DNA of 41,827 nt from Candidatus Moraniibacteriota bacterium (GTDB lineage Bacteria > Patescibacteriota > Minisyncoccia > Moranbacterales > UBA2206), in assembly GCA_030679995.1 (NCBI GenBank), contig JAUXSK010000018.1:1-41827 (forward strand). Reading direction: 5' to 3'. Shown piece by piece: positions 1-6,597 of this stretch. Under the pieces are notes generated by a model. The model saw only the letters and a list, made by a program, of their open reading frames with translations. It did no database searches and was not told where the DNA came from. The first letter of the stretch is position 1. Each line of letters begins with the position of its first letter. A program made the position numbers and the translations under genes.

Positions 1-24
1 CATTAATAAATTTCTAAAAACCGT

Positions 25-2193
25 ATGGCAAAAATCAAAAACAAAAGGGGGGCGAAGAAAGTCGGGGGGAAAAAGAAGGAAGTGAAAAAAGGCGTGGCTG
101 GGAAACCGGTCGCGAAGGAAAAAACCGTCAAGAAAACGGAAGCGGCGATGAGGGTGATCAAACGGAGCGGGAAGGTCGTGGCTTTCGACCAGGGCAAGGT
201 CGCCAAGGCGGTCGGCAAGGCTTTTGCGGCCACCGGTGAAGGAAGCGAGGCGGATGCCAAGAAGGTCGCCGCCAAGGTCGCCCAGCTTTTGAATAAGGGT
301 TATAAAAAGGGTTATGTTCCAGGCGTGGAGGAAGTGCAAGATTTAGTGGAAAGGGTGTTGATGATCCTGGATTTCGACGAGACGGCCAAAGCTTATATCC
401 TATACCGTGAACAGCATAGGAAAATCCGTGAAACGGAGGAATCATTGAGAGACGCGGTGGATCTGGTGGACAAATATATCCAGGAAATCGACTGGAAGGT
501 CAAGGAAAATGCCAATATGGCATATTCGCTCCAGGGCCTTAACAATTATATCGCGTCGATCGTCAGCTCCAATTATTGGATGAACCGCGTCTATACCCGG
601 GATATCCGCGAAGCGCACGAAGGCGGGGATATCCATATGCATGATTTGCAGTTGGTGGCGGCCTATTGTTGCGGTTGGGATTTGCAGGATTTGATCCGCC
701 GGGGATTCACAGGCGTGGCCGGCAAGGTGGCTTGTAAGCCAGCGAAGCATTTCGGCTCGATTCTGGGACAAATGGTAAATTTCATCTACACATTGCAAGG
801 CGAGGTGGCCGGCGCGCAGGCTTTTTCCAACTTTGATACGCTGCTGGCTCCGTTCGTGCGGTATGACAAGTTGAGCTATGCCAAAGTGAAACAAGAAATC
901 CAGTCCTTTGTATTTAATATGAACGTCTCAACCCGGGTCGGATTCCAAACGCCTTTTTCCAATATAACGATGGATATCGTAGCGCCGAAAAACATAGCCA
1001 AGGAAACGGTGATTATCGGCGGAGTGCCGCAAAAGGAAACTTATGGCGATTTCCAAGAAGAGATGAATTTGATCAACCGGGCTTTCGCCGAAGTGATGAC
1101 AGAGGGCGATGCCAGCGGCAGGATTTTCACTTTTCCGATTCCGACTTACAATATCGATAAAAATTTCGATTGGGACGACAAGCGCTTCAATGCGATTTGG
1201 GAGATGACTGCCAAATATGGTATCCCGTATTTTGCCAATTTCATCAATTCCGATATGGATCCGGATGACGCGCGCAGTATGTGTTGCCGGCTGAGATTGG
1301 ATAACCGTGAATTGAGAAAGCGGGGCGGCGGTCTGTTCGGCGCCAATCCGTTGACGGGCTCGATCGGGGTGGTGACGATAAATATGCCGCGCCTGGGTTA
1401 TGTTTCAAACAATAAAAAAGAATTTTATCAGAAACTCGACCGTTTGATGGATATCGCCAAAGACAGTCTTGAGACCAAGCGGAAACTGGTTGAAGGCCTG
1501 ACGGAAAAAGGTTTGTATCCATACACGAAATTTTATCTGGATGCCATCAAGATGCGGCGGGGAGAATATTGGGCGAACCATTTCTCCACCATCGGCCTGA
1601 TTGGGATGAACGAAGCGTTGCTTAATCTGATCGGCAAGGATATCACCACCAAAGAAGGGCAGAAATTCGCGGAAGAGGTCCTGGTGCATATGCGCAACCG
1701 GATGATAAAATACCAGACTGAGACGGGCAATATGTATAACCTGGAGGCGACGCCGGGAGAGGGCACTTCCTACCGCTTAGCTAGGATGGACAAGAAGAAA
1801 TTCAGTTCGGATATGATTTTCGCCAATGACAAAGCTGTTAAAGAGAAGGGTGCCGAGCCATATTATACCAATTCTTCCCAGTTGCCGGTCTATTTCACCG
1901 ATGATATTTTTGAAGCGCTGGATTTGCAGGAAAATATCCAGACCAAATATACCGGCGGTACTGTGCTCCATGGATTTTTAGGAGAACGAGTGATGGATAT
2001 TGAAACGACCAGGAATCTGGTGCGTAAGATCGCGGAGAACTATTCCTTGCCGTATTTCACCCTGACCCCGACTTTCAGCATCTGCCCGGTACATGGATAT
2101 CTCAATGGCGAACAATCCAATTGTCCCAAATGCGTAGCGGAACAAAGTGAGAAGGGATATTTGAAAGCGGTTCCGGCCAAGGTTGAAAAATAA
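25..2193 (+). CDS. nrdD: Anaerobic ribonucleoside-triphosphate reductase, large part, lacking its glycyl-radical tail
   Basis: Class III ribonucleotide reductase reduces NTPs to dNTPs without oxygen, using a glycyl radical installed by NrdG. After a Lys/Ala-rich N-terminus (residues 1-41) comes an ATP-cone (about 42-135, starting RVIKRSGKVVAFDQGK), then the NrdD barrel (FSNFDTLLAPFVRYD; SMCCRLR near 418, probably the active-site Cys region; GGGLFGANPLTGS). The C-terminus keeps the metal-site motif CPVHGY...CPKC, but the protein then ends in an unrelated tail (VAEQSEKGYLKAVPAKVEK). The RVxGY glycyl-radical motif that normally follows is absent and is encoded by the next gene. ATG 25 has no clear Shine-Dalgarno; ATG 148, preceded by GGAAG, would remove the Lys-rich extension and is a real alternative. 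It is followed by the glycyl-radical gene and nrdG. Family assignment is very secure. Confidence 0.95.
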   Translation: MAKIKNKRGAKKVGGKKKEVKKGVAGKPVAKEKTVKKTEAAMRVIKRSGKVVAFDQGKVAKAVGKAFAATGEGSEADAKKVAAKVAQLLNKGYKKGYVPGVEEVQDLVERVLMILDFDETAKAYILYREQHRKIRETEESLRDAVDLVDKYIQEIDWKVKENANMAYSLQGLNNYIASIVSSNYWMNRVYTRDIREAHEGGDIHMHDLQLVAAYCCGWDLQDLIRRGFTGVAGKVACKPAKHFGSILGQMVNFIYTLQGEVAGAQAFSNFDTLLAPFVRYDKLSYAKVKQEIQSFVFNMNVSTRVGFQTPFSNITMDIVAPKNIAKETVIIGGVPQKETYGDFQEEMNLINRAFAEVMTEGDASGRIFTFPIPTYNIDKNFDWDDKRFNAIWEMTAKYGIPYFANFINSDMDPDDARSMCCRLRLDNRELRKRGGGLFGANPLTGSIGVVTINMPRLGYVSNNKKEFYQKLDRLMDIAKDSLETKRKLVEGLTEKGLYPYTKFYLDAIKMRRGEYWANHFSTIGLIGMNEALLNLIGKDITTKEGQKFAEEVLVHMRNRMIKYQTETGNMYNLEATPGEGTSYRLARMDKKKFSSDMIFANDKAVKEKGAEPYYTNSSQLPVYFTDDIFEALDLQENIQTKYTGGTVLHGFLGERVMDIETTRNLVRKIAENYSLPYFTLTPTFSICPVHGYLNGEQSNCPKCVAEQSEKGYLKAVPAKVEK

Positions 2194-2274
2194 TTTTTTC
2201 AATATAAAAACTAAAAAACTAAATGTATTTTGATCCGGAGTCGCGATAAGACGCCGGGCCAAAAACGAAAAAAG

Positions 2275-2538
2275 ATGGAAAAATACATCTGCCACGATTG
2301 CGGAAAGACGATCGAACACGACGAAGAATATATGCCCTACAAGGTGGGAGCCGATATCTATATGAAATGCAAGGCTTGCCATCAATCCGATCCGGTTTTG
2401 AGGAATTTCCAGAAAGCCGAGGTGTATTCGCGCGTAGTCGGTTATATCCGCCCGGTCACCCAATGGAACAAGGGCAAACAGGCTGAATTCGGGGATAGGA
2501 CGGAGTTCGTAGTGAGCGAGGCGGCTTGCGGCTGCTAA
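2275..2538 (+). CDS. Separate zinc-ribbon/glycyl-radical protein completing NrdD
   Basis: This 87-residue protein (from ATG 2275; an in-frame TTG at 2230 would add 15 residues) carries the segment missing from the preceding NrdD. EVYSRVVGYIRPV (residues 49-61) is the class III glycyl-radical motif, with Gly56 the predicted radical site, followed by QWNKGKQAEFGDRTEF, the usual NrdD end. In front lies a zinc-ribbon-like part with CHDC (6-9) and CKAC (32-35). The C-terminus ends in CGC. It lies in the same frame as nrdD, but two TAA stops (2191 and 2212) separate them, so a simple readthrough product is unlikely. By analogy with split glycyl-radical enzymes it should bind the large subunit and be activated by NrdG, encoded just downstream. 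Motif identity is firm; the assembly is inferred. Confidence 0.88.
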   Translation: MEKYICHDCGKTIEHDEEYMPYKVGADIYMKCKACHQSDPVLRNFQKAEVYSRVVGYIRPVTQWNKGKQAEFGDRTEFVVSEAACGC

Positions 2539-2560
2539 GTGAGTTAGAAAAAAGATAGCG

Positions 2561-2592
2561 GGGCGACCTTGATTTTCAAATCAAGGTCGCCC
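2561..2592 (+). terminator. Hairpin after the glycyl-radical gene
   Basis: The arms GGGCGACCTTGATTT and AAATCAAGGTCGCCC are perfectly complementary (up to 15 bp with a tiny loop). The following sequence is A/T-rich but lacks a clean T-run, so it may be a weak terminator or an mRNA-stabilising hairpin between this gene and nrdG. Confidence 0.6.
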
Positions 2593-2600
2593 TGATTTAA

Positions 2601-2711
2601 AGATAATTTTAAATTACAAATTTTAAATTTTAAATCAATTTCAAATTGAAAAATGTTTAAAAATTTAAACAATTTGGATTTCAATTAAAATTTAAAACTT
2701 AAAATTAAAGG
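2601..2711. repeat. AT-rich palindromic repeat, copy 1
   Basis: The stretch is almost entirely A/T and built from TTTAAATTTT-type words. Its segment near 2671-2696, read on the minus strand, contains TTTTAAATTTTAATTGAAA followed by TCCAAATT, which recurs on the plus strand near 21110-21136. Both copies lie directly upstream of a start codon (nrdG here, the NYN gene there). This looks like a small dispersed non-coding repeat. Confidence 0.6.
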
Positions 2712-2713
2712 TT

Positions 2714-3409
2714 ATGATTCTTGGTGGCTTCCAAAAACTGACATTGCTTGATTATCCCGGCAAAATTGCCGCGACGGTTTTTACGGTGGGTTGCAGCTTC
2801 CGTTGCCCGTTTTGTCACAATCCGGAACTGGTGGATTTGCGTTTGGTGCATAACGAGGAATCGGAAAAAGAATTTTTCAAATTTTTGGCCAAGCGGAAAG
2901 GTAAGTTGGAAGGGGTCTGTGTCACGGGTGGGGAACCCACTATCCAGCCGGACATCATCGGTTTCATAAAAAAAATAAAGAAACTCGGATTCATGGTGAA
3001 GTTGGATTCCAATGGTACGCGGCCGGATGTCTTGAAGAAATTGTTCGACCAAAAATTATTGGATTACGTGGCGATGGATATCAAGAATCATTTGGAAAAA
3101 TATGCTGAAACGACCGCCACCAAAGTTGACAAGGACCGGATAAGATTGAGCGTCAATCTGATTATGCACAGCGGGATCCCGTATGAATTCCGCACGACCG
3201 TGGTGCCGGGATTACATACTGAAGAGGATTTCGACGAAATCGCCAAGTGGATTTCCGGAGCCCAGGCCTATTATTTGCAGGAATACCGCGAGGAGCAGAA
3301 GATTCTCGACCCCGGGCTTAAAAAGAAAACCAAAGGCCGGAAAATCGATTTGGAAAAAATCCGGAAAAAAATCGGGAAAAACTTCGGAAAAATCGGGATA
3401 AGGAGATAG
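2714..3409 (+). CDS. nrdG: Anaerobic ribonucleotide reductase activating radical-SAM protein
   Basis: The enzyme uses S-adenosylmethionine and a [4Fe-4S] cluster to generate the glycyl radical on the reductase. The cluster motif CSFRCPFC (C-x3-C-x2-C, about residues 28-35) follows the typical start GGFQKLTLLDYPGKIAATVF. CVTGGEPTIQPD near residue 73 is the conserved GGEP SAM-binding segment. At 231 residues it matches the NrdG/PflA-like activase family. The ATG at 2714 lies right after the AT-rich repeat with little room for a Shine-Dalgarno. Placement behind nrdD and the separate glycyl-radical gene strongly supports the role; its actual target here is probably the small protein's Gly56. Confidence 0.9.
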   Translation: MILGGFQKLTLLDYPGKIAATVFTVGCSFRCPFCHNPELVDLRLVHNEESEKEFFKFLAKRKGKLEGVCVTGGEPTIQPDIIGFIKKIKKLGFMVKLDSNGTRPDVLKKLFDQKLLDYVAMDIKNHLEKYAETTATKVDKDRIRLSVNLIMHSGIPYEFRTTVVPGLHTEEDFDEIAKWISGAQAYYLQEYREEQKILDPGLKKKTKGRKIDLEKIRKKIGKNFGKIGIRR

Positions 3410-3445
3410 GGAACGGTCGGAGGATTATTTTAGCGCACGAACGCT

Positions 3446-3757
3446 ATGGCAAGAAAGATGAAAATTTTAGGAGTAACAGTGTCCGTGGTTTTTTTGATCC
3501 TGGTCGGGCTTTGGGCGGTCCTAATGATGTCGCATCCGGATGAGAAAGTTTTCGGATTCGTCCGGGATAGTTCCGGGCACTGGAAAATAAAATTCGGGAA
3601 AACGGAAGAGGCTTTTTTAAAAAACATGGCGAAAAAAACCGAAGAAATCATCTATAGGGAAGCGACGGAACACAACCCTGAGGGCGATTTTTTGCCTGAT
3701 GGGGTCGATGACGCGATAAAAGAGGAAATTAAAAACAGGACAAGTCAAAGCTTATGA
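3446..3757 (+). CDS. Small membrane-anchored protein of unknown function
   Basis: 103 residues. A short basic N-terminus (MARKMK) precedes one hydrophobic segment (about residues 7-29, ILGVTVSVVFLILVGLWAVL) and a charged remainder of about 70 residues, predicted to lie outside the membrane. I do not recognise a family. Its stop overlaps the start of the DUF167 gene by four bases (ATGA), so the two are probably translationally coupled, and it starts 36 bases after nrdG, so it may belong to the same transcript. Confidence 0.75.
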   Translation: MARKMKILGVTVSVVFLILVGLWAVLMMSHPDEKVFGFVRDSSGHWKIKFGKTEEAFLKNMAKKTEEIIYREATEHNPEGDFLPDGVDDAIKEEIKNRTSQSL

Positions 3758-3972
3758 GGATTTATGTCAAAGTTTCACCTCGTTCTTCTAAAAACGAAGT
3801 GGTTAAAATCGCCGAAGGGGAATATAAAGTGCGGTTGACCGCTCCGCCGGTCGATGGCGAGGCCAACGCTATGCTGATAAAAGTCTTAGCGGAATATTTC
3901 GACGTGGCCAAAAGTTCAGTGGCTATTATCGGCGGAAAATCCGCCAGGACCAAAATAATCGAAATATGTTGA
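3754..3972 (+). CDS. DUF167 (YggU-type) family protein
   Basis: 72 residues matching the small conserved DUF167/UPF0235 family: an opening beta-strand (MRIYVKVSPRSSKNEVV), then the signature RLTAPPVDGEANAMLIKVLA and the closing GGKSARTKIIEI. The fold is known in this family but the biochemical role is not. The ATG overlaps the preceding stop (ATGA), and TGA is the stop codon, one of the sites showing that this organism uses the standard code. Confidence 0.9.
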   Translation: MRIYVKVSPRSSKNEVVKIAEGEYKVRLTAPPVDGEANAMLIKVLAEYFDVAKSSVAIIGGKSARTKIIEIC

Positions 3973-4007
3973 ATTTACAGTGATTTTTGCGGATTTTAGT
4001 TGGGCTC

Positions 4008-4035
4008 TTTACAATTTTTTCAAAGCGGATATAAT
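4008..4035 (+). promoter_or_regulatory. Sigma70-type promoter
   Basis: TTTACA (4008-4013), a 16-base spacer and TATAAT (4030-4035). The predicted transcription start falls at about 4042, on or next to an ATG at 4043, so the transcript would be leaderless. Confidence 0.6.
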
Positions 4036-4042
4036 TAGGGAT

Positions 4043-4114
4043 ATGGAAAAAAGTTTTTTCGAAATGAATAATCAACAACAACAAAACTGGCTAATAAGGC
4101 AGCTTGTTTTCTGA
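4043..4114 (+). CDS. Possible 23-residue leaderless peptide
   Basis: ATG 4043 lies 8 bases after a good -10 box and opens a 23-codon frame (MEKSFFEMNNQQQQNWLIRQ, then LVF and TGA) with a run of four Gln codons. It resembles no family I know. It could be a leader peptide for the small gene at 4189 or a chance frame. Support comes only from the promoter placement. Confidence 0.3.
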   Translation: MEKSFFEMNNQQQQNWLIRQLVF

Positions 4115-4130
4115 TTATTTTTTTCGAAGA

Positions 4131-4136
4131 TATAAT
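4131..4136 (+). promoter_or_regulatory. -10 box upstream of the 56-residue small gene
   Basis: A perfect TATAAT; the -35 region is poor (TTGTTT lies 21 bases upstream). The predicted transcript begins near 4143 with a short CGGC/GCCG hairpin followed by T-runs, then an excellent Shine-Dalgarno (AAGGAGGGG, 4178-4186) for the ATG at 4189. Confidence 0.45.
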
Positions 4137-4188
4137 AGAAATCGGCTGTCGGGCCGGTTTTTTTGTTTTTAAAACAGAAGGAGGGGTT

Positions 4189-4359
4189 ATGAAGGATACA
4201 TGCTTGGCGGTAAATGAAAAAAAGGCAGTGAAAAAAGAGGAAAAAGGTAAAAAGCCAGCAAGTAGAGAAAAGGCCACAATTGCAGAGAAATATTTCTCTA
4301 AATATGGCGTTTTGCCGATTGACTTTATGGACGCGTGTCGAGCGGGGTTACCATTTTGA
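4189..4359 (+). CDS. 56-residue Lys-rich small protein, unknown function
   Basis: The frame starts at ATG 4189 behind one of the strongest Shine-Dalgarno sequences in the window (AAGGAGGGG) and stops at TGA 4357-4359. The first half is Lys/Glu-rich (AVKKEEKGKKPASREK); the second half (ATIAEKYFSKYGVLPIDFMD) could form a short helix-turn structure. The gene has its own -10 box upstream and an intrinsic terminator downstream (4385-4424), so it forms a self-contained unit. I recognise no family. Confidence 0.6.
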   Translation: MKDTCLAVNEKKAVKKEEKGKKPASREKATIAEKYFSKYGVLPIDFMDACRAGLPF

Positions 4360-4384
4360 CCAAGAACTCTTGGCAAAAGGCGGA

Positions 4385-4424
4385 ACAGCTCCGGTATCTA
4401 GTATGATACCCGGGCTGTTTTTTT
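4385..4424 (+). terminator. Intrinsic terminator after the small gene
   Basis: The arms ACAGCTCCGGTATC and GATACCCGGGCTGT pair imperfectly around a short loop and are followed by seven T residues. It separates the small gene from comEC. Confidence 0.8.
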
Positions 4425-4430
4425 ATCTGT

Positions 4431-4436
4431 TATAAT
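4431..4436 (+). promoter_or_regulatory. -10 box immediately before comEC
   Basis: TATAAT lies six bases before the GTG start of comEC (4443), directly after the terminator T-run. A transcript from here would start on the GTG, i.e. be leaderless. No convincing -35 is visible. Confidence 0.45.
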
Positions 4437-4442
4437 CAAGAA

Positions 4443-5945
4443 GTGAATAAAGCTAAAATATTCCTGCTGCTAGCGTCGGGTTTTATCGGGGGGATTTTTG
4501 GCGTTTCTTTCTGCTATCCGCTGATCGCGGATAGTTTTTATTTGTCTGTGATTTCACTGCCGCCGCTGATCGCCCTGTTTGTTTTCTATAAGGACAAGAA
4601 GGTTTATCTGGCGGCTTTCACACTTCTGTTTTTTCTTTCCGGAAGCTGGCTGACAAGCGTCAGGCTGGAAAAAATAACCAGGCTTGACGTCGGAAGCAAG
4701 AATTTTTCCGGAGAAGTCGTAGTGGTAGGAGAGCCGGAAATAAAAAACCGGATGCAAAAAATAACTGTGGAAGACGGCAGTGGGGATATGAAATTTCTGG
4801 TAGTGACCAACGCTTACGCGGCCTATGGTTATGGCAATAAGTTGAGGTTGGATTGCGTCTTGGAAATCCCGGAAAATAAAGACGGCTTCGATTATCGGAT
4901 GTATCTGGCCAAAAATTCCATTTTCTATTTGTGCAAGAATCCGAAAATCGAATTGTTGGAAAGCGGCCGGGGGAGCCGGGCCTATGGCGCGATTTTGAAA
5001 ATAAAAAAAGAATTGCAGGAAAAAATCGCCGCTTTGTTGCCGGCGCCCCAATCCGGACTGCTGACCGGTCTGATCCTGGGCGGGGACGATGAATTGTCGG
5101 AAAGCGTCCAGACGGATTTTTCCATGACCGGACTCACGCATATCGTGGCGGTGTCGGGCTATAACGTGACGATCGTGGCGGAATATCTGATGCTGCTTGG
5201 GATTTTCCTGGGGCTGTGGCGCAAACAGGCTTTCTGGTTCGCTATCGGCGGGATTTTTCTGTTTGTGCTGATGACGGGTTTCCCGGCCAGCGCGGTGCGG
5301 GCGGGCGTGATGGGCTCGCTTATTTTGTGGGCGATGAAAAACGGCCGTTTGGCCAACGCGCAAAATTCGGTTCTGTTCGCGGCGGCGGCGATGCTTCTTT
5401 GGAATCCGTTGCTTTTGCGGTGGGATGTAGGTTTCCAATTGTCGTTCTTGGCGACGCTCGGCATCGTCTATTTCTATCCGCTGATCGAAAAATATTCCAT
5501 TAAAAAACAGGGCATTTCATTTTTCAATGAAATTTTATTCCTGACTTTGAGCGCGCAGGTTTTCGTCCTGCCGATCCTGCTGAATGATTTCCAACAACTT
5601 TCCGTCATAGCGCCTTTGGCTAATTTGCTGGTCCTGCCGGTCATCCCGTTGGCGATGCTTTTGGGATTTTTGACGGTCGTTTGCGCGTTCATTTTTCCAC
5701 CACTGGCTGTGGTCTTGGCCTGGCTGGCTTTTTTGCCGCTCAAATATGTGACGGTCGCCGTCGGGTTTATGGCCGGCTTGGAATTCGCTTCGGTGGAAGT
5801 CTTGGATTTTTCTTGGGCGTGGGTGGCAGGGTGGTATATAATTTTAATAGGTATCGTATTTTTTTCAAAGCGGGTTAGACAGGGATATAATAATCCGAAT
5901 ATTTTGATGGATAATATGTTATCGGAAGATGATTTACAACGCTGA
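4443..5945 (+). CDS. comEC: ComEC/Rec2-type DNA uptake channel, without lactamase domain
   Basis: This 500-residue polytopic membrane protein belongs to the ComEC family, the inner-membrane channel for DNA uptake during transformation. The N-terminus has two to three membrane segments (about 1-75), then an OB-like soluble part (about 80-180, DUF4131-type) and the competence domain from about 195 (LLTGLILGGDDELSES, DFSMTGLTHIVAVSGYNVTI), a run of hydrophobic helices to about 480. The family often carries a C-terminal metallo-beta-lactamase domain; here the protein ends after the membrane region. Start is GTG 4443; no Shine-Dalgarno is seen and a TATAAT sits just upstream. comM also lies in the window (30637), fitting a competence-capable cell. 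Confidence 0.9.
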   Translation: MNKAKIFLLLASGFIGGIFGVSFCYPLIADSFYLSVISLPPLIALFVFYKDKKVYLAAFTLLFFLSGSWLTSVRLEKITRLDVGSKNFSGEVVVVGEPEIKNRMQKITVEDGSGDMKFLVVTNAYAAYGYGNKLRLDCVLEIPENKDGFDYRMYLAKNSIFYLCKNPKIELLESGRGSRAYGAILKIKKELQEKIAALLPAPQSGLLTGLILGGDDELSESVQTDFSMTGLTHIVAVSGYNVTIVAEYLMLLGIFLGLWRKQAFWFAIGGIFLFVLMTGFPASAVRAGVMGSLILWAMKNGRLANAQNSVLFAAAAMLLWNPLLLRWDVGFQLSFLATLGIVYFYPLIEKYSIKKQGISFFNEILFLTLSAQVFVLPILLNDFQQLSVIAPLANLLVLPVIPLAMLLGFLTVVCAFIFPPLAVVLAWLAFLPLKYVTVAVGFMAGLEFASVEVLDFSWAWVAGWYIILIGIVFFSKRVRQGYNNPNILMDNMLSEDDLQR

Positions 5946-5968
5946 TTTTTCTTAAAAGAAAAATCCAT

Positions 5969-6148
5969 CGCGCCATTTTTCTTTTCCCAAAAGAAAAGTG
6001 GCAAAAAAGAAAAAGGCCGCACGGCTGCATACCAAGACAAATTTTCAATTTATTCTCTAAAAAATACCGGTTGCCCCGCGGCGGACCGGTATTTTTTTAC
6101 GCTCATAAATCTCAATTTGTAGCTTGGTATTACGCTAGTGCGGGAATA
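5969..6148 (-). repeat. MITE-like palindromic repeat, copy 1
   Basis: Read on the minus strand, this ~180-bp block matches 20488-20672 at both ends: TATTCCCGCACTNGCG and AATACCAAGNTACAAATTGA at one end, TTGTCTTGGTATGCAGCC and GTGCGGCCTTTTTCTTTTTT plus GCCACTTTTCTTTTGGG at the other. The middle differs between copies. Here it holds a strong hairpin (AATACCGGT / ACCGGTATT, about 6061-6097) flanked by A- and T-runs, which would terminate transcription in both directions and may serve comEC. The ends are themselves partly inverted repeats, as in miniature transposable elements. No coding capacity is seen. Confidence 0.75.
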
Positions 6149-6552
6149 GTTTTAAAATTAGAAAAATCCGCACCTTGGCGCAGTGCGTTTCTAAATTCCA
6201 GCGCGGGAGCGTTAAGAAATTTTTACGCCTCTATGGCCGCATTAAAAATTTTAGCGACCAAACTAGGAATTTAGACAGCACAAGCCGGTGCCGGCGGTTT
6301 CTTTTTGCCACTTTCTTTGCCGCCAAAGAAAATGGCGAACAATCGTTTTTTCTGTGAAGAAAAATTAGCGGTGCAAAAAAATATTCAAAAATCCGATATT
6401 CCAACATACCTTATCCAATCCGATCTTCAAAAAACCCCTCAGAAGTCCAAATTTTACGTCACCTTTTTTAGGTCAATTTAACCCAATGTTTATGGGCTAT
6501 AAATGATGCGAAAAAAAATATAAAAGGGGAACGCGATATTTTTCCTGCCCAC
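6149..6552. other. Spacer with further palindromic repeats between comEC and gyrA
   Basis: No gene is supported. About 6209-6278 forms another imperfect palindrome (TCTAAATTCC ... GGAATTTAGA outside, GCGTTAAGAAATTTTT ... AAAAATTTTAGCG inside). 6307-6336 is a hairpin (GCCACTTTCTTT / AAAGAAAATGGC) whose words also occur in the 5969-6148 and 20488-20672 repeats. From about 6345 to 6552 I see only plain A/T-rich sequence. Confidence 0.5.
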
Positions 6553-6583
6553 AAAAAAGACGGGCTTGGCACCCGTCTTTTTT
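6553..6583 (-). terminator. gyrA terminator
   Basis: AAAAAAGACGGG and CCCGTCTTTTTT form a 12-bp stem around CTTGGCA, with T-runs on both strands. It begins 15 bases after the gyrA stop on the minus strand. Confidence 0.9.
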
Positions 6584-6597
6584 AATATCCGTATTTT

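Noticed and set aside
2191-2275. NrdD and the glycyl-radical segment as one protein by stop-codon readthrough or recoding.
   Set aside because: They share a frame, but two TAA codons intervene, the linker encodes nothing conserved, and the small protein has its own ATG and zinc ribbon.
4554-5438. 294-codon open frame antisense to comEC.
   Set aside because: It is rich in His, Gln and Arg with no domain or membrane pattern, as expected for the complement of a membrane-protein gene; comEC is certain on the plus strand.
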